Position numbers and translations under genes: made by a program. This document shows, one piece after another, positions 1 to 17,400 of a stretch of DNA of 64,000 bases. Positions within the stretch are counted from its first letter, which is position 1. Each line of letters begins with the position of its first letter. The stretch comes from Linepithema humile (Eukaryota > Arthropoda > Insecta > Hymenoptera > Formicidae). The notes under the pieces are model-generated. The model was not told where the DNA came from and made no database searches. It saw only the letters and a list, made by a program, of their open reading frames with translations. The DNA is taken from positions 7,068,001-7,132,000 of the forward strand of contig NC_090131.1 of the NCBI RefSeq assembly GCF_040581485.1. The letters run 5' to 3'.

Positions 1-6258
<6,258 letters not shown>

Positions 6259-6359
6259 GGCCTGCCGCCAGGAGCTTGGAACTACGCCACCCTTCCTCCC
6301 CCCCTGTCGCCCCCTCTCTTCGCGGCGCGACTTGAGACGACGGTCGATTCTCGCGTTCC

Positions 6360-6360
<1 letters not shown>

Positions 6361-6393
<33 letters not shown>
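6361..6393. repeat. (CGT)n trinucleotide microsatellite
   Basis: Eleven nearly perfect TCG/CGT units lie about 100 bases after the KAT7 stop codon, in the presumed 3' UTR. It ends in related but degenerate GTTCATC/GTTCGTC units up to about 6420. Confidence 0.95.
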
Positions 6394-7123
6394 GTTCATC
6401 GTGTTCGTCATGTTCGTCTACGTCTTTGGTCTTTTCGTCAGGCTTTCACGGGGAAGCTGCAGATTTCACAGCCATAACGTACGGTAAGAGCCGTGAAAAG
6501 CCTTCCAGGAACTCCTTCGTCCCGAAGAATGCAGGGTACGATAGCGGGTGCCACATTCTATCGGCGATATCGTTAAGGTTCGCGCGGCGAAAAGGACTTC
6601 TCACCACGATTCGAGAATGTTATCGCGGCGACGGAGTTTCAACGTGGACATTCAAGCGTGCAAAAAGGGAGGAAAGAGGTCGACGATGTAATAATAATTG
6701 CGACTGGAAGTTTCAGGCGTGTGAGGTGTTAAAGGAATATTTGATAAAAACAGACACAAGAGCCGCTAACGCGCGGAGATACTCGAAGACCGCTGCATAT
6801 TCCGCGCGCTCGACATCCTGCGTTATCAGCCGACATTTGCCTATCTTAACGTTTATTTTTAGATTCGCGAGTCACTTTTCCGCGTGCAAGCCTTTTCCCC
6901 CGCAATGAAGCTTTTTAGATTTATTGAAAAGCGCCAATGTTTAACATTATTTAAAATGATCAATTTAGCGTGAAATAATCTTGTAATATCGAATACAAAT
7001 CGAGCGATGAATAATCCGCTCTTGAATGTACAAATATGAATATTGAATGAATATGTAAATACGGCTCCGGTCGGATTCAGCATTTCAAGCTGCATCGATC
7101 TGTAATATTTGCCCCCGATGGAA

Positions 7124-7129
7124 AATAAA
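7124..7129 (+). terminator. chm: Candidate polyadenylation signal of KAT7/chameau
   Basis: AATAAA on the + strand in an AT-rich stretch, about 870 bases after the stop codon. The sequence 30-80 bases on contains TG-rich patches such as GGTTGTGCGAGG, usable as a downstream element. Confidence 0.35.
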
Positions 7130-7220
7130 TGCGGAAACACGGCGTACCGTGGCGGAACAACAGCAAGAAACAGTCGGTTGTGCGAGGCGAGTTTCGCGTA
7201 AGTGGTATTTGCGCATAGCA

Positions 7221-7229
7221 GAGAGAGAA

Positions 7230-7262
<33 letters not shown>
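7221..7262. repeat. (GA)n microsatellite
   Basis: Purine strand on +, GA units with a few GAAA interruptions near its left end. Confidence 0.95.
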
Positions 7263-8690
7263 TATCGCTGTGAATCCGGCGACGATAAGCCGCTCCTTTT
7301 ACATTCGCGTCCCGATGCTGCGCCGGGCTGGTGCATCGACCTTGGCACCACCTCTCATTGGTGCAACCTCGTTGGTGCAGTAAGTTGCATAACGGCGGGG
7401 CCGCGTTAACGCGCCGGTGGCGCATCGATCAGATTGCGTCGAATGCGCTTTCGGCGCGCGGCGTCGGCGGAATCACCCGGTGAAAATTTCCGGTCGCGGA
7501 AATTCGGATTTTTTTTTTTTTTTTTAACGAGGCACGCGCGAAAGGAACATTGACAGAAATATTCGGTCGTTTGACTGAAAAAAAAAATATTAACGCACCG
7601 ATGTCAAAGGCCATTCTACTCGATGATTCGCAAAATCATTCGCTATCGCGTTCTGCTCGCTGCGCGAGATTCAGCGCGCGATCTTCGAGTGTTCGCGGTG
7701 GAGGTTTTTTTTTTTTTTCCCGCCGGATGATGTTGAAACTGTCCTGATTCCGGGTCGAGGCGCAGCCTACGCGGAGTCGTTCGTTATTAAATATATTAAC
7801 TGACGTTAATGTGGAAGCAAGAGAAAACAGAAGATCCCCTCGTGTTTAATATTTGCGCGCTCCGGAGCGCCGGAGAATAATTTCGCCGTTAAAATACGCC
7901 GGACTATACTGCACCGCGGCCGCAAGACATAGGCACGGGAGATACGTTATTGATCGGTCTACCAAGGTGCATGCTCGGCTGCAGAACGGAGAGAGAGAGA
8001 GAGAGAGACGGCGAGAAAAAGAGAAAGAGGGAGAGTAGGATTTGCCAACGATGCGGAGGCCCACCGGCCTCGATCGCTCTGCCGAGCAATGTGAAAATAA
8101 CTCGAAAGCAATCGAGTCAAGGTTACGCGCGAGTTCAATTTAAATATATTCCGTGCCTCTGGACATAGGAAGATACCAGCTGTGTACCGAGAGATCGTCT
8201 CGAACGAGATCAAACGCGCTCGGCAGCTGGAAGTAATCCCGACACAGCTCTCGGACACGCTTTCAGAGACTGTCGCGAGAAACAATCGTGCGCATTGAAT
8301 TTTCTGGTCTGAATGATTTTGAAAGCATGCTTCTTCGCAATTAATTTGTGTATATATTTTTTCATTTATTATTTATCTATTTTTCCGGAGCTCGGAGAGA
8401 ATAGCAGAAAAAAAATATATTCAATAAGTACTTTAACGTATTTAAAAGAAAAATCTTTCTCATTCGAGTATCGTTTAGAGAAGTCAAAAGATAAATGGAG
8501 ACTTCGTCATTGGCGATCGTAAGCGTTCGCGTAAACAATTTTGTTCTGCCTCTTTTGCATCGAAATGAATTTTAATGCACGCCTCTTCACCGCACGACGC
8601 GCGTAACGCAATTCTCTTATCCTCTTGTAACAAGAGGCCGTGTCGAGAGATCGTTTTAATTAATACTTTCCAGCTGCCGAAGAACTCTCT

Positions 8691-8694
<4 letters not shown>

Positions 8695-8745
<51 letters not shown>
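8695..8745. repeat. (CT)n microsatellite
   Basis: About 25 uninterrupted CT units. Frames translating it as Ser-Leu or Arg-Glu repeats are not genes. Confidence 0.98.
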
Positions 8746-8749
<4 letters not shown>

Positions 8750-11700
8750 GCAACTTGTTAGCTTTGCACGTAGTGCACTTTAACCCGCTATGTCGAACTT
8801 TCCAGTCCGATACATGCGATGATTTCGGCCCGAGCTGCCGCCGCCGTCGCCGCCGTGGGCGATGCGCCGGGCGGCTCGACTTGCGAACTTGCTCAACTTA
8901 TGCCCGCGCGATGTCGAACTATCGACGAGCATCCGCGAAACTTGGTGAGCGAGCACACCGTGTATCTCTCGAGAAATGTATCGCGGATGCTGAACATGCG
9001 CGTCGTTTTACGGAGATTGAAACCCATATAATTTTCACGGAATGGCAATTCCCGCTGATTGCCATTGCGTTTCCATCGCCGTGATTGTCCACGTCGCGCT
9101 CGTGTGCCTATAGCTTCCACGGATGTTAATTAAATTGAACTTTACGGACGGACGGAGAATTAGTTTAACTGTGCAGCTGAGTTGAATTAATATTTATACG
9201 AAGAACCCCCCCCCCCTCCCCCCCGAGTACCGTAATCGCGGGACTCGCCGAAATACCGGTTTCGATCTCCGTAATTGAGAAGGCACGTTTATTGCGGCGT
9301 TTCTTGACCCTCGACCCCGATCTCGCGGCTCGTCGTTTCGCTCGATATATTTTTCTACCGGATGATTTACATGTCATCACGCGTGGCGTCATTGTTTATC
9401 CTCGCGTTCGCGAGATTTTTGTATGCGCGACAGATAAATAACAACCGAGACGACGACGGGGTGGCGGGTTAACCCAGCGTTTCGAATGTTACATATTTGA
9501 TTGTATATATAAAATACGAATGTAGAATGTGTGTACACACTCTTTTGTAATCATTGTTGTGTCATCGTCGCGCGCAGCGAGATTGTCGCGACGTATGCAA
9601 TAAAGTGCGACGTGAACCTGTATCCTTTTTTCGATTTGTGTCGTCATCTGCGGCTGTAGAAAGCGCAAAAAAAAAAGTGAAGAGCGCCGTGTCTCGCGTG
9701 ACGCGCAACACTCGCAGCGTGTTGATTCTTCGATTACGTGATTTTCTTCCACATTCTCTTTCTTTCATGTTATTTCTTCTATAATTGTTTGATCAATGAA
9801 TTATGCGCGATGAATTTATTTAACAATGAAGCAACGAGATATTTCAATAATCGTACGTAACGTTTGCATCAAGATTTGCATCAATGATATTCTTAATTAA
9901 AAATATCCTCACTTAAAATCTCAAAGCTGTTCATTAAAGGTTGAAGCGGCGACGGTTGAACCACTTTTTGTGCATCTATATTTAGAGGACTGAAACTTGG
10001 ACTTTGTGTCCCGAGAACAAGTAACTCGTTAACAGATAGAAAGCGATACTTGGAAAATATATGCCGATTAGCATCGCGAGAACGAATGACGCCGATCACG
10101 CCGTTTTCGCAGAACGCGACGGGCTGATGTAAACGTGAGGCATTGCGAAGTTTTACCTCGAAGAGATTTCTTCGCGAACGATACATCATTCATCGTACGA
10201 TGACGACTGAAAGACCAGGCGTCATCATCTTCCAGAAAGAAATCGCGATAAAGCATTCCCGTTTTTCTTCGACAACAGTTTTTTTCAATTCTCTTTAATT
10301 GGCGCGATAAGATAAAAATTAACCACTATCTGATTTTCTTATTTAAACAGTACAATTGAATTCTGATACTCGATTCTTATCTGAATCCAACCTTATTTTG
10401 ATAATATCACTGTGAGCAATTTTACAGTCTTAATGTCATCCTAATCTCGCACAGAAGAGCAATTAGCGTGCAATTGGCGTGAAAGCTGACGGAAGTGGAT
10501 AATTCAGTTCGAACAATAATTTACGCGCTATTTGTAATCGAGGCGATAAGGGCATGAAATAAAATTCCTTCGCGGGCGTTAACCCCGCGGTACGCTCCGT
10601 CCGGCCGATATAACCGCCCCCTCCTGCCCGCCCCCACCCTTTTAGCGCTCGTTAAAGCCGTCGTTAAGCGCGCCCGATTGACTCGTAATTCCACTTTAAT
10701 TTCTCTCGTACTACGAACAGAAGATGCTCCTCGAGGTATAACACGACCGTGTCCGCCTTGCAGTTGCAGTGAACCGCGACTGCGAGAGCGGACCGGTCGA
10801 TCTTTTTTCTGCCCCCACGCCGTCCTTCTCGTTCGCATTGCATATGGCCGCGATTTCGAGCGCATTATCGAAAAAAATGTTATCGAACACGCACACGCTG
10901 CGGGTAAAATCGTCGATCAATTAGCGTGTAACAACGACGCGAAAAAGAAGCAGACAGATAAAACGCACGATTTTATGCAGGATGTTCCGAGAACTTTAAT
11001 CTTAACGACAGCAAATGGCAGATACGAGAATTTTATGTTTAAAGCGAAATTAACTTTAAATTTGTCGAAAGAATTTATTTAAAATACGTTTGTCTCTATT
11101 TTATTTTATTTTTAATTTGAACGTACACCTGCATTGCAAACAACGTATATATCGCGCAAACTATCTATCTAAGAGCCAAGTAAAAGCTTAATCCGTATTT
11201 GCGCGGGACGCTCGTGAAAAATTTGCCAAGTAGCGATTTATTTTTTAGCGCCGCTAACGGCGCAATTACATCGGGGCGTGGTCAAATAGACTGAAATTAC
11301 AAGCGTCAGGAAATTAAGCCGGTAATTACGCGGATCTGATATTAATTTCCGAGATTCTTTCGCCGTTGAGTGATATGCCGAACTGCGTTACACGTCGCGC
11401 AATTTGTAGTTTTTTCGAAGTAGTTTCATCGCGAGAAAACTATGATTAAGTTAATCACCTCTCGTGATAAAAGCTCATAGGTGGAAATTTATCGCACACT
11501 TGATCTTCTCTATTTTTTTTCTCATTATTTTTTCCGCCGCTACCTCGTGTTCGCCTAAATATCTGACGTTAATGTGAAAAAGCGAATAACATACGGAAGA
11601 TAACATTCTATGAATTTTAATATTAATATATAACATCAAAAGAGAATGATATTTATGATAACAGATTATTAGTACGGTATTTTTTTTTAATTTTTATTGT

Positions 11701-12360
11701 CACATATTCTTGACTCTAACATGGTTACGCAATCATGTGCAACGTAATAAAAGAAGAGAAATAATTAAAAATTTTTATAGTGTATGTATGTTATCAGAGT
11801 TATCAGAGTTACGCGCATATTTAAATAACGAACAAATAATTTTACCTTTACTGTGTAAAAGAGAAACATATTTTTCGCGAAACACATTTTAGATTCTTGA
11901 TTTTTACAATGCTCAACAAAAGAAAAAAAAATATTCGATGAAACGCACTTCGTAGAAGCGATTCTATTGTGTCAATTGTTATATGAAAAATTATATCAAT
12001 AATTTGCTTAAATCATAATTACAGCTTTTGTTGTTGCCTCAACGAATCGTGCATCTAAAATCTTTAACAATTTAAAAAATCTTTTGCAAAAATATTAAAT
12101 AATTATTAATAAGTCTAAAAAAAATTTATTTCTTTATATTGAATTTATATGGAACATATTTTTAAAATTTTTCAGAATTTTAGTTTCTAATTGAATAATT
12201 TATATTTTCATAAAATTTGTTTCTACATGTAAAATTTATATATTTCGAAAAATTTTAATTTTTATTATTTAAGAGTATACATAATTTACACAAGAAAATA
12301 TAATATAATATCCATCATTCTGTTAAGATGGGGAGAAAGTAACTACGTATTTATTTATAA

Positions 12361-12497
12361 ACGAGGGTGTGATTATCAAAGCGCGGCCTTTATTATAGCA
12401 AATATTAACTGAATAAAAATACCGCGAATAATATTTATATTTTGTGTAATTACAAAAATATAATGAATAATTATTTCACCGATCATTGCACCCTTGT
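12361..12497. mobile_element. Possible short MITE-like element
   Basis: The left end ACGAGGGTGTGATTATC (12361-12377) and the inverted right end GATCATTGCACCCTTGT (12481-12497) match imperfectly as terminal inverted repeats, around an AT-rich 100-base core with no coding potential. I could not identify a target site duplication or a known family, so this may be chance. Confidence 0.2.
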
Positions 12498-12529
12498 TCT
12501 TACCCTAATAATTAGAGGGTAGTGCGTAC

Positions 12530-12700
12530 AGTACTGATTGGCAGTAATGCCAATATTATAACTATTAATTACAAAAGTGTATCGATATCGCTTATCGATA
12601 TATTCATCGATATATGGTATGCTATCTATCACTCCAGCAAGTTGGCAACATTTACTACGTCACGTACAGTATGCGTTATAATGGCCAATCACGTGCCATA
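12530..12700 (+). promoter_or_regulatory. Candidate promoter or insulator with three DRE-like sites
   Basis: Two exact TATCGATA sites (12580-12587 and 12593-12600) and one 7/8 match (12605-12612) lie within 33 bases. They are flanked by an inverted CCAAT box (ATTGG, 12537-12541), a forward CCAAT (12685-12689) and a palindromic E-box CACGTG (12690-12695). In insects TATCGATA is the DRE bound by DREF and overlaps BEAF-32 sites; it marks housekeeping promoters and boundaries. The cluster lies upstream of the splice-like signals at 13363. The orientation is inferred from those. Confidence 0.4.
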
Positions 12701-13099
12701 TGTACGCAGTCTTGGTTGTGTGCATGTCCCCTCCATGATTGACGTCCATGGAGTCGTATTTTGCTCGTTAAAAGTAGATATTTACATGCGAAATCTTTGT
12801 TTAGAGTACCGATTAAAGTAACAAGCGATTGCCAGAACGCATTATTTACCGGAAATACCGCGAGATTTCGCCATCACCGACGATTCACCCCCGGTGTCGC
12901 GATACGCTGGGTAGAAACCGTTACGATCCCAATGCAGATTTCGATACCGCGAACGCACGAAACGTTTGCAGCTGCCTATGTTGACTCGAAAAGATCGAAA
13001 CACGATGTACTTTTCATTAGACGTGAAATGTTAAAAATTCAGTCCGCCAAGTCGACTGAAATGTAGTTATATTATATGTGCGTCCTTACGCGACGACCT

Positions 13100-14466
13100 G
13101 CGCGCGACCTTCGAAGCAAGCGTTCGTCTCACTCGCGCCGAGTATATCAGTACAAGATGTCTTTTGTCTCGCATTCCGTGTGTTTCGCTACGCAGTATAT
13201 TCGCAGCGATGTGATTTTCGCGTAAGTCAAACGTACGGATTGACCTCTGTTCGGTAGTGCGCGTAACCAGATATCACGTATTCGTCAATTCTTCGATGGA
13301 GCTGATACGGAGCCAGCCTACTGCGTTGGATGGTGGATGGAGCACACTGCAATATCCTGGCTGGTGAGTGTAATCATTTGTTCGTTGTTTAAATATTTAC
13401 ATAATTATGATGATATACACATACAATTATTTATGAAAATATTTGTTAAGATGATTGGAAACATTTCTTGAATTTTTATTATATTTCAATAATTATTCAC
13501 TCACTTTATTGAATATTGTTATATTCTAATCAAAATTGAAATATTTAAATAGCATTGAATAATAATTATAATACAAAAATAGAGGATTTTCTGCCTAACG
13601 CTAGTTGTTAATTGCTTATATTACAATCTTATTGAATACACATGTTAACAATTTTCTGGTTAACTTAATTAAACGTTTTGATCACTATTTGATCATCCTC
13701 AGCAATTAAAATATAATTGTAGAATATAATTTCTGTTTGAGATCATGCTATAAAATATGGAAACAATCAAGTGAGCCAAACAATATAAAAATTATAAATT
13801 AACCAGAAAGGAATCAAGAAACATACTTTTGAAATTGTTATCAAGATGTATAATAATAATCACATTTTAGTGTAAATTGTGTTAACAATGCCAACGACAA
13901 CGAACGACGACTATGAGAACTATAGTAACCGAAATGAGAAAGGAAAATTAAACGAGGGGGAACAGAGAGAAGGAGCACAGAAATATGGAATCAGTCGTCT
14001 GTTGTCCTTAGCATTGTTAACACGATTTACTAAAATGTGATTATTATACATCTTGATAACGGTCTGTTTCTTGATTCCTTTCTGGTTAATTTATAATTTT
14101 TATATTCTCAATTGATTGTTTCCATATTTTATAGCATGATCTCAAACAAAAATTATATTCTACAATTATATTTTAATTGCTGAGGATGATCAAATATTAA
14201 TCGAAACGTTGAATTAAGTTAACCAATATGAAGATTGTTAATTTATGTATTTAATAAGAAGAAGATTGTAATATAAGCAATTAACAACTAGCGTTAGGCA
14301 CGAAATCCTCTGTTTTTGTATTATTATTATTATTTCATACGTGCCTTTCTTCCTTTATTGAATAATAATGAACATATATAAAGTGTATAATTTATAACTA
14401 ACAAAATATATATTTATTTTTCCAGGTACAGCTGAAAAAACGTGCTTAGCTAGAGTACAACGAGTG
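13100..14466 (+). ncRNA. Candidate spliced transcript, probably non-coding or encoding only a micropeptide
   Basis: Two strong donors of identical sequence (GTGAGTG) occur at 13364 and 14467, and a good acceptor with a T-rich tract (TATTTATTTTTCCAG) ends at 14425. This defines a first exon ending at 13363, a 41-base second exon 14426-14466, and an intron of 1062 bases holding a large inverted repeat. The 5' end is unknown; a TATA-like stretch lies at about 13067 and the DRE cluster at 12.58 kb. An ATG at 13296 opens a frame of only 25 codons across the junction, starting MELIRSQPTALDGGW, with TGA in the second exon. Another ATG (13155, good context) gives a similarly short frame. I recognise neither. 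No later exon is identified. Confidence 0.25.
13557..14333. repeat. Long inverted repeat (foldback), about 350-bp arms
   Basis: The left arm (about 13557-13912) and right arm (about 13990-14333) are reverse complements at roughly 85-90% by eye, with a few indels. Examples: CCTAACGCTAGTTGTTAATT at 13594 matches the reverse complement of the stretch ending near 14300, and GAGATCATGCTATAAAATAT is found in both arms. The spacer is about 80 bases and purine-rich. No transposase frame is present. A transcript across it would form a very long hairpin. It could be a foldback MITE or two head-to-head copies of one repeat. Confidence 0.9.
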
Positions 14467-17400
14467 GTGAGTGAATTTATTCAATATACTTACATAATTA
14501 TACAATTTATAATTACAAGCTGCTGACCTCCTTGTCTTTTTAAAAATTGTGCTTTGACAATCACATTTTTGTCAATTTGTATTTTCACAAATAAATAAAA
14601 AATACAAAATTACTTTATCTTAACAAAATATACAATTATGTAAATATTTATGCAAGCATAGAAATTGTATAGAGACAAAGTTACAAAGAATTAAATTTAA
14701 AAATTAATATTTTTGAGGATAGAAGTTTTGTGAATATAATATCCGATATAATTTGATATGAATGTGTTTTTCACATTAATGAGTTTAATCATTGTATATT
14801 TTTGCAAAAAGAGCAAATTGTCAAAGCACAGTTTCGAATGGCGCAGTTTGTTGCGATGAAAAGCTAGTGATTATTTATACAATTGCTTATACAACAATTA
14901 ATATAATTGATCCGCTTCTGTGACACACATTACATCCAAAGTTCTCTTTCGTCGAGCATTATAATTTCACGAATTTTCTTCTACAATAGCTACAATTATT
15001 TATTCACGATTTTAACATATTACATAATTATAATACACATACACGCAATTAAAATTACAATCAAACTTTAGCATCTTTTCTTTTGATTCTTTTTTCCCTG
15101 CTATTCTTCTTATCCATCTTCCTACTATCTTACATTCATCTACTATATAACCATATTAGAATAAGAAAAATAAAGGGAAACAAAAGATATGCAGTATTAT
15201 TAATTCAATATCACAAAAACCATACTTCCTTTACTTCTTATTCATTAATTCAAAAATTCCCTGCACAAAATTTTTTTCTTTTGTTCACTTTCACGCTCTA
15301 AAATTATCATATAATTAGGTAAATGTAAAGTAGTAGGCAAGAAGAAAAGTAGAAAAAAAAGGGAGAGATAACTTGAAAAGTTCGAGTTTCATGCATTTTA
15401 ATTACATGCGTGTGGGCAGCTACGATTTATATTCTAAATTGAAACTTTTTAAAGATAGCGTGTAATATATGGAGGAGAGCTTACATATGTATTCCGATAT
15501 TATCTGACCACTGGATACAAGTCCGACTAACAAATATATCGACATTTTGAGCTGATGTCATCGCTGCTTATATTAGCCGGCGAGACGGCTGATTAGTAAT
15601 TAGGTTTATGTCTTTTATGGTGCAGCACACTTGCTACAAGCCTAAACGCAAAATTTGCATTTTATCCTTGTAGGATCTATTGAAAATAAACATGATACTG
15701 CATATAAAATTCTCCGATTCTGCGACGACGCAATTAAACTTCCATTTTGAAATAAGCGAACATTTAGGAAAAGCGACGCTTTACACGCTATGTGTCGATC
15801 GCGTTAAAGTATCGTATCCTCCATCGACTGACCATATCTGACCCGCGTCGTCGATTATTATTAATTAGCTCGATGTAAAAGGAAGCCGACGAATCGCGTC
15901 GCTACCGGTCGGCTTTTTGTCGCTCTCGCATTCCTCCGCGCGGGACGATGCGCGCACAGAGCTGAATAATTGCGTTATACGACCTCCTTCCCCCCTTCTA
16001 CCTCCCCCTGCGTCACTGTTGTCGCCCCTTCTTCTCCCGTCGCCCGGCCACGCGACCCTGTGTAACGTCATTATCCCATTAGCTGACGACGAGATACGGC
16101 TCTCTCCTCTTTTCAACGGCAACGGTATGAATACGCATACGCGCGCGGTTAACAACGGCGAGCACGCAGCGAAGTAACGCTGGCTAATTTTATTTACTGA
16201 TTAAATGTCGCGCCGCGGTATCGTCACACAGCGCGCAAGATATTCCGGAAATACCAGATGACAAATGCGTTTAAAAAATGAGATTTATCTTTTCGCACGA
16301 CATGTGCACCGTACAGTGTAAAGTTAATTAATTAAAGTTAATATTTTGTTAATTATAGAATATTTTTCTTTAATTTTCGCACGAAAATATATCGAAATTA
16401 TCGAGAATCGGGGAGAGCTTCATAGTTGTGAACGTTATGAAAATTAATTATATATTCAAGAACAGAATATACTATTATTTCAAAAATATTTTCAAATAAT
16501 TATTCTCGCAAATTATTTCAAAGAAATTAAATTAAATTAAATTAATGTTAATCGAGAAATTAAAATCCAAAATGATAAACAAAATTAATTACACAAATCT
16601 CGTCTTTATGCTTCGCAAGATTTTATACAGTTACGTCGTGTTTACATAGTTCGTATTTGCAATTTTATTCAGACAAAAAGGTCAGAGTCCAAACTAGTCG
16701 GCACGACTCTTAATACTACTACGCGTGAGACAGAAGTCGCGTATATTTGACCCTCGAAGAGCATCGTCGAGACGGTTTTCCCGCGACAAGAAAATTTTTC
16801 CTCCTCTTTTGCGATGAGGAAGGGATAATGAAAAGGCAGCAAGGCACAGTCATATGAATTGCGCTCCAACAGGTGCCGGGTATCGAAACCACCAGAGCAC
16901 CTGATGAAGTACAATTAACATGCAGCCTCCACGCACACTCTTCTGCCCTCGAGACCTCGTTCTTCACTCCCTCTCCTCCCTCGGCCTTCTGCTCTCTTTT
17001 TTTTCCTTCCCCGTTCCGTCGAAAAAGGCGCGGCTCGTTTCTCCGCAGCGCGCGCTACTTCAGGTACCTGACTGACTTTCAAATTGGCACAGCCTAAAGT
17101 ACCCGAGTAACGCGTGTCGCGAACGATACGTATTGAAAGGATGATGCAGTCGGCGGCGAATGGTCCCGTCGAGATCCCCTCCGTTGATCCGTGCTGCGTG
17201 CGATTAGAGCGGCGAAGAATGCGCCGGCGGTGACGTTCGTCTTTGATCCGAGAATCGGGTTCTCGTAAAACTGATAATCGCAAAGAGTTAACAGATCATT
17301 ACTCACTAGTATCGCGAGGCTCCATCGGCGGGAATGTAACACCTGGAATAAACGTGGGATTCGAGATTATCTCGCAAAATACTTTTCGCCGCGATGCACA

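Larger units (their letters stand above)
6259..7145 (+). other. chm: Probable 3' UTR of KAT7/chameau
   Basis: It follows the TAA at 6256-6258. It contains a (CGT)n array at 6361-6393 and becomes AT-rich after about 6880, which is typical of a transcript end. The first canonical AATAAA I find downstream is at 7124-7129. The extent is inferred from that signal only. Confidence 0.4.
7146..12360. other. Intergenic, no supported gene
   Basis: Alternating CpG-rich and AT-rich sequence. It holds GA arrays at 7221-7262 and 7989-8008, a CT array at 8695-8745, a C-run at about 9207-9225, and a strongly AT-rich block from about 11500. One weak exon-like stretch on the + strand (8819-8944) starts with ATG, is alanine-rich and ends in G|GTGAGC, but nothing else supports it. 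I recognise no protein or RNA family. Confidence 0.6.

Noticed and set aside
8819..8944. Ala-rich ATG exon with GTGAGC donor on plus
   Set aside because: Good donor, but the peptide is low complexity and no second exon in phase was found.
10521..10865. 114-codon minus-strand frame
   Set aside because: Arg-rich frame in CpG-rich DNA, overlapped by an open frame on the other strand; no motif.
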